Source: an uncultured Eudoraea sp.
GTDB taxonomy: Bacteria; Bacteroidota; Bacteroidia; Flavobacteriales; Flavobacteriaceae
NCBI RefSeq assembly: GCF_947258925.1
Contig: NZ_CAMYKG010000036.1
Span: forward strand, 1 to 64,000
Reading direction: 5' to 3'
DNA: 64,000 bases
Shown: positions 8,415 to 17,672 of the stretch, piece after piece
Layout: the number at the start of each line of letters is the position of its first letter
Position numbering within the stretch: the first letter of the stretch is position 1
Position numbers and translations under genes: made by a program
The notes under the pieces: model-generated
Databases searched by the model: none
What the model saw: the letters and a program-made list of their open reading frames with translations, nothing else
What the model was told of the DNA's origin: nothing

Positions 8415-8737
8415 GTATGGGGACTGCTTACCACACTAAATAATTCAGGAGAACAGTTTGTGGCGGTTAAAAAAAGGTTGAACCGGGTAAATATAGCTAT
8501 GGTGAAATGACCAAAAGTATTCCCAATACAGATATTGTATATCAATTTTATACCCTAAGTCCAATTACAGCAGATTCTTGTAATTTGAAAATAGAAATAT
8601 TTTGGGAAATTAAATCTTTGGTAAAGAAACTAATAATAGCCCTCTTTGCTAAAAGGGTATTAGTTAAGAACACGAGAAATAGTTTAGATTTATTATTTCA
8701 ACTAATTGAAGAAAGGCAAGGAATTGGCTCTTCTTAA
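8415..8737 (+). pseudogene. Remnant of a helix-grip (SRPBCC-like) gene
   Basis: The frame starting at 8415 reads VWGLLTTLNNSGEQFVAVKK up to an A7 run at 8469-8475. The frame then shifts, and the continuation KVEPGKYSYGEMTKSIPNTD runs through to the TAA at 8735. Joined, the reading looks like the C-terminal half of a helix-grip protein: strands NTDIVYQFYTLSP and CNLKIEIFWEI, then a long amphipathic helix ending in LLFQLIEE. A one-base loss in the A run plus absence of any N-terminal half explains it. The ATG at 8507 could start a 76-residue product but it would not fold as a domain. This remnant accounts for most of the 417-bp gap to the next gene. Confidence 0.5.
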
Positions 8738-8778
8738 GAGATGATTGAAAGATATCATATCCCTATGATCGCAGGTAT

Positions 8779-8807
8779 AAAAAAAGCGGGCTACAACGGC
8801 CCGCTTT
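8779..8807 (-). terminator. Rho-independent terminator
   Basis: The arms AAAGCGGGC and GCCCGCTTT form a perfect 9-bp stem with a 7-base loop. Read on the minus strand it is followed by seven T. It lies 23 bp past the stop of the TPR gene at 8831. Confidence 0.88.
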
Positions 8808-8830
8808 GATACTTTTCTTAATAAATAATG

Positions 8831-9535
8831 CTAATTTTCTTTTACCTCAGCCGGTGTTTTTCTGGATTCAAGTGCCTGTTTGCTTAGGCTGGCCAGATTA
8901 AAATTAGGATCAAGTTTTAGTGCTTCATCAATAGTAGCTATAGCCATATCAATATCTTCATGGTTCATATTGTATTGCACAAGACCTTTTAAATGATAAA
9001 AGGCAGCTTTTAAGGAAACCTCATAGGGTTGTTGTCTTTCGTAAAAGGCGTATTTCATATCATCTTTGGCATTAAGAATGCCATATTCAATATCTTTTTG
9101 TGCACCTGTATTATCCCCAGTCTGAATCTTCAGATCTGCCAATTCATAAGCCAAATACGCGTTTGGTTGTCTCGAATACAAAACTTCAAATTGTTCTAAT
9201 GCCCTTTTGGGTTGGTTTAAGGCTTTTAATGAAATTGCCTTAACCTTCACCGCAAGATCTGAATCAGCATCGTTCTTTTCTATCCCAATGGTATTTAGTG
9301 CCTGCAGATGCTGATTATTATTGGCATAAACATATGCCAGGGTATCTCTCCTTTCAACAGAAGGAGAAAGAACGTTCAAATGTGTCAAAGCATTGATAAC
9401 CCCGTTAATGTCGGACTGCTTTTTCATTTCCTTGTAATAGGCTTCAAAATGTTCTGTTATTTCTGAAGAGGTTTGTGAATATCCACTGTATACAAACGTT
9501 AATCCTACTAAACCAATAAATACAAACTTTTTCAT
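8831..9535 (-). CDS. Exported TPR protein
   Basis: The start at 9535 gives 234 residues with a signal peptide (MKKFVFIGLVGLTFVYSGYS). A longer frame to 9568 adds a non-signal extension. The body is helical with tetratricopeptide-like repeats, for example ALEQFEVLYSRQPNAYLAYELA and IDEALKLDPNFNLA. TPR proteins of this size act as periplasmic scaffolds or adaptors; no partner can be named. It is monocistronic with a strong terminator behind it. Confidence 0.75.
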   Translation of the reverse strand: MKKFVFIGLVGLTFVYSGYSQTSSEITEHFEAYYKEMKKQSDINGVINALTHLNVLSPSVERRDTLAYVYANNNQHLQALNTIGIEKNDADSDLAVKVKAISLKALNQPKRALEQFEVLYSRQPNAYLAYELADLKIQTGDNTGAQKDIEYGILNAKDDMKYAFYERQQPYEVSLKAAFYHLKGLVQYNMNHEDIDMAIATIDEALKLDPNFNLASLSKQALESRKTPAEVKEN

Positions 9536-9686
9536 TATCGTATATTTTTCGTGCGGCAAAACTAACACATTTTTTTTGGTCTTTGTATAAGGATATTCTT
9601 AAAAGTCAGTAAGATGGCAACTTTCTTACTAAAAAAGATGTTTTATGGCCTAACTCCAGGCAGGAATTTTAGAGACTACCGTATAG

Positions 9687-9717
9687 AAAAAAAGGGATGC
9701 TTGTTAACATCCCTTTT
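9687..9717 (-). terminator. Rho-independent terminator
   Basis: AAAAGGGATG and CATCCCTTTT form a perfect 10-bp stem with an 8-base loop. The minus-strand reading ends in a T run. It lies 27 bp downstream of the stop of the gene at 9745-10119. Confidence 0.87.
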
Positions 9718-9744
9718 AATTTGGTGGTTATTAGTTGGTGAAAT

Positions 9745-10119
9745 TTATACGCTTACAATATCTTCCTCTTTTTTGGAATATGATTTAAGCAATCCGGAAT
9801 AAAATCCAAGACTTCTATTGTCTTGATCAACGCAAGATTTCAAAAATTCACATAAATTATTAAAAAAGAAGTTGGCATATAATGTAGGCAGTCTTAAATT
9901 AACTTTACTTGGATTATAATCTGTATTGTTCATGACTAGATCCATTTTTATTCTTCTCCTGTGATAATCAATAGACACATCAACAGCATTGTAATGATTC
10001 TTCACTATCGCTCTGTGCAAACTCTGATAATTTTTGGTGATTTTGCCTTTGGCGCAACTCCGGGAGATAAGATTTTCCAGTTCCATTAAAATCCTCCCCT
10101 TTAAATCTGTTTTTTCCAT
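9745..10119 (-). CDS. Small protein of unknown function
   Basis: The 124-residue basic protein has no signal peptide and no recognised domain. Notable pieces are LISRSCAKGKITKNYQSLHRAIVKNHYN, a basic strand region (IDYHRRRIKMDLVM) and the C-terminal helix FFNNLCEFLKSC. It has its own terminator and a 10-bp inverted repeat upstream, consistent with an independently regulated gene. I do not recognise the family. Confidence 0.6.
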   Translation of the reverse strand: MEKTDLKGRILMELENLISRSCAKGKITKNYQSLHRAIVKNHYNAVDVSIDYHRRRIKMDLVMNNTDYNPSKVNLRLPTLYANFFFNNLCEFLKSCVDQDNRSLGFYSGLLKSYSKKEEDIVSV

Positions 10120-10158
10120 GACATTTTGGGTTTTAATGTTTACACAAAGATACGGATA

Positions 10159-10206
10159 ATCGATAAAAAGCTGATAATCAACGTTATAAATTAACCTTTT
10201 ATCGAT
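10159..10206. promoter_or_regulatory. Perfect 10-bp inverted repeat upstream of the 9745-10119 gene
   Basis: ATCGATAAAA at 10159-10168 is mirrored exactly by TTTTATCGAT at 10197-10206, with 28 bases between. It lies 40-87 bp upstream of the start at 10119. It could be a split operator for a dimeric regulator or a leader hairpin. It lacks a following T run, so it is not an obvious terminator. Confidence 0.4.
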
Positions 10207-10241
10207 GTTTTTGTTGTAAAAGTGCCCAGAAGTGTTGTGAA

Positions 10242-11051
10242 TTACGGTTTAATTCCAGTATAAAACTGAACATCATTAATAAGAAAATTCCTACTTATTA
10301 TTGTTTTCCCTTTTTTTGTGGTCATACCGGACATATATTGTGGCCTTGGAAGCATTTTTTTGTCGGCCATATCGTAATAATAATCTTTTTTCGTGGGGTG
10401 ATCTGGATAAACGCCGTTAAATATCTGTCCCCACCAGTTATTCTCGAGAATTGTCTTTATAAGATGAATACAATCATCCAGATGTATCAGGTTAATTGGG
10501 TCGTTACCATTACTAAGCCCTTTTTTGCCGGACAGTTTGTCAATGGGATGTCTGTCTGGACCTATAAGACCTCCAAACCTAAGGATAGTCGTTTGAATAG
10601 TTTTGTCGTTTTTAAAAATCTTTTCAGCCTCCAATAACTGTCTTCCGGATTCAGTTACGGGCATTGGAAGGGTTTCCTCAGTCACTTCACCCTCAACTGC
10701 TCCATATACTGAAGTACTGCTAACAAATACTATTTTTTTAACTTTTGACTTTTGTATTTCAGTGTGCAAAAGGTTCATTTTAAGAACAAAGTTCTCTTTA
10801 TGCTTACCCCTGAGCCCCGGGGGGATATTCAGGATAAGGATATCAACCCGGTCCAGAAATTCTTCAATCCGGCCGGTAACGGCATCCTCGCCTAAAATGA
10901 TAATAAAGGGCTTTATTCCTTCCTTCTTTAAGAGATTCAATTTGTCCGCATTGGTCGTACTCCCATGTACCTTGTGGCCGTCTTGTATTAAAGATTTGGC
11001 TAGTGGAAGGCCAAGCCATCCACATCCGATAATTCCTATTGTATTTTTCAA
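10242..11051 (-). CDS. Atypical SDR / NAD(P)-binding epimerase-like protein (YeeZ-type)
   Basis: The 269-residue Rossmann protein has the nucleotide-binding motif GIIGCGWLG at residues 5-13, SSTSVYG where SDRs carry their catalytic Ser, and LRFGGLIGPDRHP. The usual Tyr-x-x-x-Lys is not evident (ESGRQLLEAE), as in YeeZ-like atypical SDRs, so activity is uncertain. The start codon is TTG at 11051, forced because the Rossmann motif follows at once. That TTG overlaps the TGA stop of the upstream peptidase gene by 4 bp, indicating translational coupling. Confidence 0.75.
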   Translation of the reverse strand: MKNTIGIIGCGWLGLPLAKSLIQDGHKVHGSTTNADKLNLLKKEGIKPFIIILGEDAVTGRIEEFLDRVDILILNIPPGLRGKHKENFVLKMNLLHTEIQKSKVKKIVFVSSTSVYGAVEGEVTEETLPMPVTESGRQLLEAEKIFKNDKTIQTTILRFGGLIGPDRHPIDKLSGKKGLSNGNDPINLIHLDDCIHLIKTILENNWWGQIFNGVYPDHPTKKDYYYDMADKKMLPRPQYMSGMTTKKGKTIISRNFLINDVQFYTGIKP

Positions 11052-13279
11052 AATTTGATCGTTTTAATCAATAGAACAGCATCATTAAGTACAAAGGGCA
11101 TGGGAATGGTCGCTTCAGGTCTTTCAGGAATTGTGAATGAAGGATTATCAAGCAGATCATTTGAGGCCTCGTATAAGGTTAGCTCTAAAGATTCATCTTT
11201 GGGAATGCTTAGTTGTATTTCAGTAAAATCATTATTACTAATGTAATGTGTAATTAGCTTACCGCCATTCCTTTTGGAAAGATAATAATCGGATAATGGT
11301 ACATTATTTATTTTCGCATCCAAAATTTCAACTTTTTGCATCATCTGTTTCACTATGGTTTCGATGTGCTTGTCGTTGATTTTTTTTGGCGATAAAACTT
11401 CTTTAATGGGGGCAGTTGCCATATAGGTAAATCCGGTGGCATATTTACTACTAATCTTAAAAGCCGCAGGACTACCGTGCTTTTTATTGGTTTCTCCCAG
11501 ATATTGAGAAGTCCATGTTGAAAGTTCGTTGTCATAAGTGGCCCACTGTGCCAGGTTTTGATCGGTATTTAATATATACACCAGGCTTGTGGGTTTAGGC
11601 CTTTCACTGGTAAAACCCGACTGTACATGCGCAGAAATCATAAAGCCAAGAAATAATAAAAATGCTAAATAGGCAATGCGCTTTTTATGTTTATAAGATG
11701 AAAAAACCGGAAGAAGTAATAAAAAAGTAAGGGTTGTCAAAACAGTGGATGCTACCATCATCTTTAATCCAAGACCTATTGGAAACATATGGATAAATGG
11801 ACTGTAAAACCAAAGTGCGGGAAGTGTCAGAAATACGAAAACATAGCTATTAGCTTTGCTCTGATTTAAGCTTATTAATAAGGATGCCATTAGGGCAAAT
11901 AAAGGGATAATAAAATAACTGGCACCCGGTAAATAAGTTGAAAGTCCCCAACAAATTAGTAGCCATATGAGCAATGGTGCGACTAACAGATTAGCCAAAC
12001 TGATATTTTTGAATCTGTTGTAAACCCAAAAGCAGCTGGCTACGGAAAACAGAACAAAGGCCAGGATATAGTAATGCCCATTGTATGTAAAGCCATGCAA
12101 AATATCCTTATAGCCGGGATAGATCCATTTTAGAAAAGACCAGCTATACCATCCTACAATACCGTTTATAGCTAATGCCAGTGAAAGCGGCAGGAATCCC
12201 TTTCCGATATCGGCAAGATTAAGGCGTTTTATCTTTAAACCATAAAAGAGTAATATGCCTGAAAGTAACAAGGCCAAAAAGAACATGGGCCAGATCCAAT
12301 CAAAAGGATAAGAAATCAACTTATAAAATGGGACGTTAAAATAGATATAATCATTTAAACTCTTCAAATTGGTCAGATCTGCCTGACTAAAATGATTCAA
12401 AAGGGGCATTAAGTAACTCCCCTGATGGGCCAGAGTATTTCTATCCAGACGTTCATAGTTATCTAGTGAAGTATGGTAGTCATAATGATCATCCACAAAG
12501 GCAAAATTAAACCCCTCAATATCCCCGTCTTCCCTGAAAACAGTTAGATCCGTATCATTTGGCAGCAATTTGTAGATACTATAAGCCAATGAGTTGGCTA
12601 CAGGAAATTCAGGGTTTGCTTCTGTGAATTCCTCAATCAACTTTCCATTTCCACGGTTGGTTTCAATGAGCATATAGGATTGCCCACCGCTTCCCCGGGC
12701 TTCGAAATTGAGTACTAAGCCTACATCTCGTGTCCATAGATGCTTGTTGACAAATAAATCTGCGCCATTGAGCCCGAGTTCTTCAGCATCGGAAATAAGA
12801 ATAATAATATCATTTTTAGGGACTTTTCCACTTGCCAAATAGGCTCTGACACCTTCCAGGATAGTTGCTACACCACTTCCGGCATCACTGGCTCCAAAGG
12901 ATGAATGAGGGCTGCTATCATAATGTGAAAGTAGCAAAAGTGCTTTTCCGGGCTGAGCGCCCTTTATTTTTGCCAGGATATTCTCTGCCCTACTAAAATT
13001 ACCCCAATCCCCTGCGGTATATCCTTTCTGCACGGAGGTTTCCAAACCCATTTGAGACAATTGATCAAGAATGTACTTTTTTACAGTTTCATGTGCTTCA
13101 AAACCTACCCCATGTGGTTGTCTGGAGATGGCTTCGACATGTTGCAAAGCCCTGTCAGTAGAAAAATCGGTTTTAGGCTTTTGTAAATCCGGTGTATACT
13201 TGGGCATAGCGGTGTCAAAACTCACGTAAATGGCCAATAGTATTAAAAGGAAAGAGATTATTTGGCTATATATCTTCAT
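11048..13279 (-). CDS. Membrane-anchored M28-family aminopeptidase
   Basis: This 743-residue protein has an N-terminal membrane anchor (IISFLLILLAIYVSF) followed by an M28 zinc-peptidase domain up to about residue 310. Metal-binding motifs are LSHYDSSPHS, GASDAGSGVA, DAEELG, NFEARGSGG and DYHTSLDNYERL. About eight hydrophobic helices follow (330-560) and then a C-terminal strand-rich domain. The layout recalls eukaryotic ERMP1/vacuolar M28 proteases, with the catalytic domain outside the cytoplasm and a multi-pass tail. It likely trims peptides in the periplasm. Its stop overlaps the start of the epimerase-like gene, so they form an operon. Confidence 0.85.
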   Translation of the reverse strand: MKIYSQIISFLLILLAIYVSFDTAMPKYTPDLQKPKTDFSTDRALQHVEAISRQPHGVGFEAHETVKKYILDQLSQMGLETSVQKGYTAGDWGNFSRAENILAKIKGAQPGKALLLLSHYDSSPHSSFGASDAGSGVATILEGVRAYLASGKVPKNDIIILISDAEELGLNGADLFVNKHLWTRDVGLVLNFEARGSGGQSYMLIETNRGNGKLIEEFTEANPEFPVANSLAYSIYKLLPNDTDLTVFREDGDIEGFNFAFVDDHYDYHTSLDNYERLDRNTLAHQGSYLMPLLNHFSQADLTNLKSLNDYIYFNVPFYKLISYPFDWIWPMFFLALLLSGILLFYGLKIKRLNLADIGKGFLPLSLALAINGIVGWYSWSFLKWIYPGYKDILHGFTYNGHYYILAFVLFSVASCFWVYNRFKNISLANLLVAPLLIWLLICWGLSTYLPGASYFIIPLFALMASLLISLNQSKANSYVFVFLTLPALWFYSPFIHMFPIGLGLKMMVASTVLTTLTFLLLLPVFSSYKHKKRIAYLAFLLFLGFMISAHVQSGFTSERPKPTSLVYILNTDQNLAQWATYDNELSTWTSQYLGETNKKHGSPAAFKISSKYATGFTYMATAPIKEVLSPKKINDKHIETIVKQMMQKVEILDAKINNVPLSDYYLSKRNGGKLITHYISNNDFTEIQLSIPKDESLELTLYEASNDLLDNPSFTIPERPEATIPMPFVLNDAVLLIKTIKF

Positions 13280-13397
13280 AGTGCAGATTTACCAGATAAA
13301 ATTATATAATTCTACTAATTTCACTCATTTTGACGAGTATTTACAATATTTACCTCAGAATTATGTATATTAGAATTAACCTAATCACGAAATTACA

Positions 13398-13868
13398 ATG
13401 GGGATAAAGAGTTTTATGGGCCGAAGAGCCAAAGATTCGTCCAAAAAGGAATATGATGCACCGATACTGGTAGAAGATTATATGAGCAGGAAATTGGTCA
13501 CATTTGGTCCGGAACAATCTATCCTGGAAGTGATGGAATTGTTTGCTAAACATCATATTTCAGGTGGGCCGGTTATGGACGACAATGGATTTTTAGTTGG
13601 AATAATCTCAGAGGCTGATTGTATGAAACAAATATCGGAAAGCCGTTATTTCAACCAACCTATACTCGATACAAATGTTGAACGTTTTATGACCAAAAAT
13701 GTAGAAACCATCCCGCATGATATGAGTATTTTTGATGCAGCAGGGATTTTTGATAAACACAAAAGAAGAAGATTGCCGGTAATGAAAGATGGATTGCTGG
13801 TGGGTCAGATAAGCCGAAAAGATATTGTGATTGCTGCCCTAAAACTCAGTGGTCATAATTGGAAGTAG
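13398..13868 (+). CDS. Two-CBS-domain protein
   Basis: The 156-residue soluble protein consists of a CBS pair: DYMSRKLVTFGPEQSILEVM through DNGFLVGIISEADC, then RFMTKNVETIPHDMSIFDAA through KDGLLVGQISRKDI. CBS pairs bind adenine nucleotides and act as energy sensors or regulatory subunits. No enzyme is fused and no obvious partner is next to it. It is divergent from the M28 peptidase gene with about 118 bp between starts. Confidence 0.88.
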   Translation: MGIKSFMGRRAKDSSKKEYDAPILVEDYMSRKLVTFGPEQSILEVMELFAKHHISGGPVMDDNGFLVGIISEADCMKQISESRYFNQPILDTNVERFMTKNVETIPHDMSIFDAAGIFDKHKRRRLPVMKDGLLVGQISRKDIVIAALKLSGHNWK

Positions 13869-13934
13869 TTTTAAAAACCAATTCCCGGGTCAGGGTTTTA
13901 TTTCTTCAATTTTTAGTATCAGGACGTAATTGTT

Positions 13935-14297
13935 CTACTCCCTTTTTACAATCATATAGTAATCATTATCCAGGGGGAGATAACCAAGGTCGTAAACAAA
14001 ATAATAGGTTGTACCTTTTTTTGTAGTATATAGATTTGTAATATATTCAAAGTCAAAACCTTTATCCATCAGACGGGTTTTAGTCGTTCGTGTTTTTCCA
14101 TCCTTTAATACAAAACTATCCAGGACCCTATAATTCTTACGCAGCCTGTTATTTATGTTGCGAACAAGATTCTTACTATCCTTATTTAACTTGTTGTTAT
14201 AGGCATTACGGCAATAGTCTGAGCAATATTTTTTATCTACCCGGCCTTTGATTATTTCGCCGCATTCAAGGCATTTTTTTTCTTGCAGATGTTCCAT
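13935..14297 (-). CDS. Zinc-ribbon protein (DUF2116-like)
   Basis: The 120-residue protein opens with a four-cysteine zinc finger, CLECGEI...KKYCSDYCRNAYNN (CxxC...CxxxC), at residues 9-34. A basic helix and a strand-rich C-terminus (TTYYFVYDLGYLPLDNDYYM) follow. The finger resembles DUF2116 and suggests nucleic-acid binding or a structural role. No signal peptide. Its function is unknown. Confidence 0.7.
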   Translation of the reverse strand: MEHLQEKKCLECGEIIKGRVDKKYCSDYCRNAYNNKLNKDSKNLVRNINNRLRKNYRVLDSFVLKDGKTRTTKTRLMDKGFDFEYITNLYTTKKGTTYYFVYDLGYLPLDNDYYMIVKRE

Positions 14298-14341
14298 TTG
14301 AAGTAAAGGTAAATAATACGATCATTTAGGTTGTGCCTACA

Positions 14342-14494
14342 CTAAACCATTACAATATCGTATTTTCCAGGCAACCCTACAACCCCATCTTTGGAGAATT
14401 GAGCTTTCGTTAACCGGTTTTCCTCCAGGTTAAACTTAATATTAAATGCAGTACTCAAATCTGCATGTCCAAAATTCGTATTAACAACAATGGC
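14342..14494 (-). pseudogene. In-frame coding-like tail after a TAA stop
   Basis: Directly after the TAA of the propeller gene (14497-14495), 50 sense codons continue in the same frame to a TAG at 14344-14342. They read as ordinary protein: AIVVNTNFGHADLSTAF, KFNLEENRLTKAQF, GVVGLPGKYDIVMV. There is no start codon of its own in a useful place. It is either the lost C-terminus of the upstream protein cut by a nonsense mutation, or the end of a decayed neighbour. The propeller protein has a natural-looking end before the stop, which slightly favours the second. Confidence 0.4.
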
Positions 14495-17400
14495 TTATTC
14501 ATTGAGTATCAATGCAGGTAATCCCAGGTCTGAATACAAGCTGTTATAGGCAGCCATTTCAGTATTGACTATGGCTTTTTTCTCATCCTCATAGGTTTTC
14601 CAATCACCTAAGAGCTCATCAAGCCTTTGTTTAGCGCCTTGTGTTACCTTAGGGTCTGTAGTATCAACAAACCCTTTTAAGTACATTAATTCAGCGTTTA
14701 GTTTATTGTTGTAATTAATGACATCCTGAAAAGTCTTTTGATTAGGTTGGATCAGGTTTTTTTCCCAACTATCAATCCGTTTTATTAATTCCTTCCCCTT
14801 ATCCAGCAGGTCTTCTGCAGCTGAATTATCCTTTAGGAGCTTTGCATAGGCATTTAATTGTGTTTTAGCCGACCGCATTTGAGTCACAGATTCATGAATA
14901 TTCTTAATGGTATTCTCAATCTGAACCAATATCGCTTGCTGCTCATCAAAATCAGCTTGTGAAGCCTTTACCTTTGGGTTAGGCAGAATTGTCACTTCTG
15001 TTTCCGTTACTTCTGTATCCAAAGTCAAACGCAGTACATAGGTACCGGGAGCAACCCTGGAGCCTGAATAATTTCCGTAGACAAATACTTTATCAACAGC
15101 GGGGAGTGTCTCTTTTCTGAAATCCCAGGTAAATCTGTTATATCCCATTTTAGAAGGTAAAACAACCGGTTTAGCCGGACCACCTGGCCAGGTCTTAAAA
15201 TCTTTTTGTTTTTTGTTACTAATGGTCCTGATTATTTTTCCGTTGTGCAATACTTGTAGTTCAAGATTCAAGCTATCTGCGGCTACATTCAGAAAATAAT
15301 CAAAAGTAACCCCTTGTTTCGGGTTTTGACCCAATCCGGGAATCGGTTTTTCGGAACTTCCACCAAAGAGCAGGTAGGTGTCTTTTGGTTTAAAGATAGT
15401 AAGCGCGGTATTGTTTTTTGTGGTATTCTGAATTGCCCCAAGATCATCCAAAATCCAGAACGACCTGCCGGCTGTAGCTGCTACCAAATCATTATCCTGG
15501 ATGGTAAGGTCATTGATTGGGACAACAGGTAAATTTAGCTGGAAAGGCTGCCAGTTTAAACCGTCATTAAACGAAATATACAAACCGGTTTCAGTGCCGG
15601 CATATAAAAGTCCTTTCCGCTTTGGATCTTCCCGAACTACGCGTACAAAAGTATGTTCATCAGTAATTCCGGTTACTATTTTAGACCATGTATTGCCATA
15701 GTCGGTTGTTTTAAATATGTAAGGTTTTAGATCCATAAACTTATATCTCATCACTGCGATATAAGCCGTTGCAGGATCGTGAGGAGATACCTCTATACTG
15801 TTGATAATTCCTTCTTCCAAAACCGGAGGGGTAATATTCACCCAATTTTCACCTCCATCTTTAGTTAAATGCAGCAGGCCGTCATCACTTCCAGCCCAAA
15901 GGACACCTTTTTCATGGGGTGATTCTACGAGATACATCAGGGTATTATAATTCTCCCCTCCTGCAGCTTCATTAGTATAAGGCCCACCCCCGGGTCCTTG
16001 TCTGCTTTTGTCATTACGGGTCAGATCCGGACTGATTACTGACCAGCTAATTCCCCCATCTGTTGTTTTGAATACTACATTACCGGCATGATAAATCGTA
16101 TTTCGGTCATAAGGAGAACTTATAATCGGGGCATTCCAATTATATCGAAATTTGAAGTTTTCAGGGGCGTTCCCCAGTGCCAATTCGGGATATTCTTTAA
16201 TTGCTTTACCTTCCCTGGAGGCTCTTATCCATTTTTCTATTATCCCCTGATAACAGCCACCGTACACAATTTCCGGATTATCGGGATCAAAAGCCAGATA
16301 AGCACTTTCACATCCTGCAACAGAGTACCAGTCTTTCCAGTCTATTCCCTGATCATTGGTCCGGCTTGTAATTGCTATTGCGGAATTATCTTGCTGACCT
16401 CCATAAACATTATAAGGCACCAGATTATCTGTAATTACTCTATAAAATTGAGATGTCGGCTGATATTGCTGACTACTCCAGCTTTTACCTTTATTGTTAG
16501 AAACATTTGCACCGCCATCATTTGAATTAATCATTTTACTATTGTCCATGGGATTTATCCAAAGATGATGATTGTCTCCATGGGGCGTGGCTATACGGCT
16601 AAACGTTTTACCACCGTCAATGGATTTGGTTAATGGAGCATTACAGATATAAACTATGTTTTCATCCTGAGGATCTGCGAATATTTCCATATAGTACCAG
16701 GAGCGGGCAATATTTATTCGGTCTTTACTGACCTGCGTCCATTTTTTACCGGCGTTATCGGACCTGTAGACGCCACCTTTTTTACCTTCGGCTTCCAAAA
16801 CGGCAAATACTCTTTCCGGATTTGCACGAGATACAGATATCCCGGCTTTACCAAATTCTTCAGGGATGCCTTCTTTCATTTTGTTCCATGTGGTACCGCC
16901 ATCCTCAGATTTATAGAGTCCTGAATTTTCACCGCCAGACGTCATAGTCCACGGATATCTGCTGTGTTCCCAAAAAGCGGCATAAAGAATTAATGGGTTT
17001 TTCATGTCCATTGATAAAGAGGAGGCACCGGTTGTTTTGTTCACAAAAAGTACTTTTTCCCAGTTTGCTCCGCCATCAATTGATCTATAGATGCCCCTGT
17101 CATCTGACGGGCCATACTGTGCCCCCTGAGCCGCAATAAAAATGATTTCAGCATTGGTCGGATGAATTATCACATCTGAAATATGGCGGGTTTTATCCAG
17201 ACCAATATGCTTCCATGTTTTACCGGCATCAGTAGATTTATAAACGCCGTCGCCCATAGAAGTCATAACCCCTCTGGCAGCATGTTCGCCCATACCCGCA
17301 ACAACTATATTGGGATTGCTTTCTGAAACTGCAATTGCACCAACCGTTCCGGTTTTCAGATAACTATCAGAAACATTCTTCCAGGTAATTCCATCATCTG

Positions 17401-17641
17401 TAGTTTTCCAAATCCCACCTCCCGTGGAACCCATATAGTAGGTCATAGGCTGACCAACAACTCCACTACTGGCTACGCTGCGGCCACCTCGGAATGGTCC
17501 AATATTTCGCCATTTCAAACCGTGATAGAGCGAATCCTGAACTTTAAAATAGGGTGTGTTGTTTTTAGTTTTGCGTTTTTGAGCCTGTATACTAAAAGGG
17601 ATAAAGAACAGGCATAGAAAAAAAAGTTGGATGGTTTTCAT
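14495..17641 (-). CDS. Exported VPS10/sortilin-like beta-propeller protein
   Basis: The 1048-residue protein has a signal peptide ([20 protein letters not shown]). A long series of BNR/sortilin-type propeller blades follows, each with a GGxTW or DGGxxW motif ([40 protein letters not shown]). A strand-rich domain lies around 780-880 and a helical coiled C-terminus at about 900-1020. Such proteins are often annotated as glycosyl hydrolases, but no catalytic residue pair can be assigned. They may bind peptides or glycans outside the cell. It is last in a four-gene block of exported proteins, 31 bp after the PmoA-like gene. An in-frame coding-like tail follows its stop. Confidence 0.85.
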   Translation of the reverse strand: MKTIQLFFLCLFFIPFSIQAQKRKTKNNTPYFKVQDSLYHGLKWRNIGPFRGGRSVASSGVVGQPMTYYMGSTGGGIWKTTDDGITWKNVSDSYLKTGTVGAIAVSESNPNIVVAGMGEHAARGVMTSMGDGVYKSTDAGKTWKHIGLDKTRHISDVIIHPTNAEIIFIAAQGAQYGPSDDRGIYRSIDGGANWEKVLFVNKTTGASSLSMDMKNPLILYAAFWEHSRYPWTMTSGGENSGLYKSEDGGTTWNKMKEGIPEEFGKAGISVSRANPERVFAVLEAEGKKGGVYRSDNAGKKWTQVSKDRINIARSWYYMEIFADPQDENIVYICNAPLTKSIDGGKTFSRIATPHGDNHHLWINPMDNSKMINSNDGGANVSNNKGKSWSSQQYQPTSQFYRVITDNLVPYNVYGGQQDNSAIAITSRTNDQGIDWKDWYSVAGCESAYLAFDPDNPEIVYGGCYQGIIEKWIRASREGKAIKEYPELALGNAPENFKFRYNWNAPIISSPYDRNTIYHAGNVVFKTTDGGISWSVISPDLTRNDKSRQGPGGGPYTNEAAGGENYNTLMYLVESPHEKGVLWAGSDDGLLHLTKDGGENWVNITPPVLEEGIINSIEVSPHDPATAYIAVMRYKFMDLKPYIFKTTDYGNTWSKIVTGITDEHTFVRVVREDPKRKGLLYAGTETGLYISFNDGLNWQPFQLNLPVVPINDLTIQDNDLVAATAGRSFWILDDLGAIQNTTKNNTALTIFKPKDTYLLFGGSSEKPIPGLGQNPKQGVTFDYFLNVAADSLNLELQVLHNGKIIRTISNKKQKDFKTWPGGPAKPVVLPSKMGYNRFTWDFRKETLPAVDKVFVYGNYSGSRVAPGTYVLRLTLDTEVTETEVTILPNPKVKASQADFDEQQAILVQIENTIKNIHESVTQMRSAKTQLNAYAKLLKDNSAAEDLLDKGKELIKRIDSWEKNLIQPNQKTFQDVINYNNKLNAELMYLKGFVDTTDPKVTQGAKQRLDELLGDWKTYEDEKKAIVNTEMAAYNSLYSDLGLPALILNE

Positions 17642-17672
17642 AATAAAAAATATGTGGTAAGATAATAAATGT

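Noticed and set aside
8507-8737. Independent 76-residue gene from ATG 8507
   Set aside because: The protein-like reading continues upstream of the ATG and across a frameshift, so it is better explained as part of a remnant.
9614-9802. Possible 62-residue gene on the plus strand
   Set aside because: It runs through a strong terminator hairpin and into the antisense of the 9745-10119 gene; composition is not protein-like.
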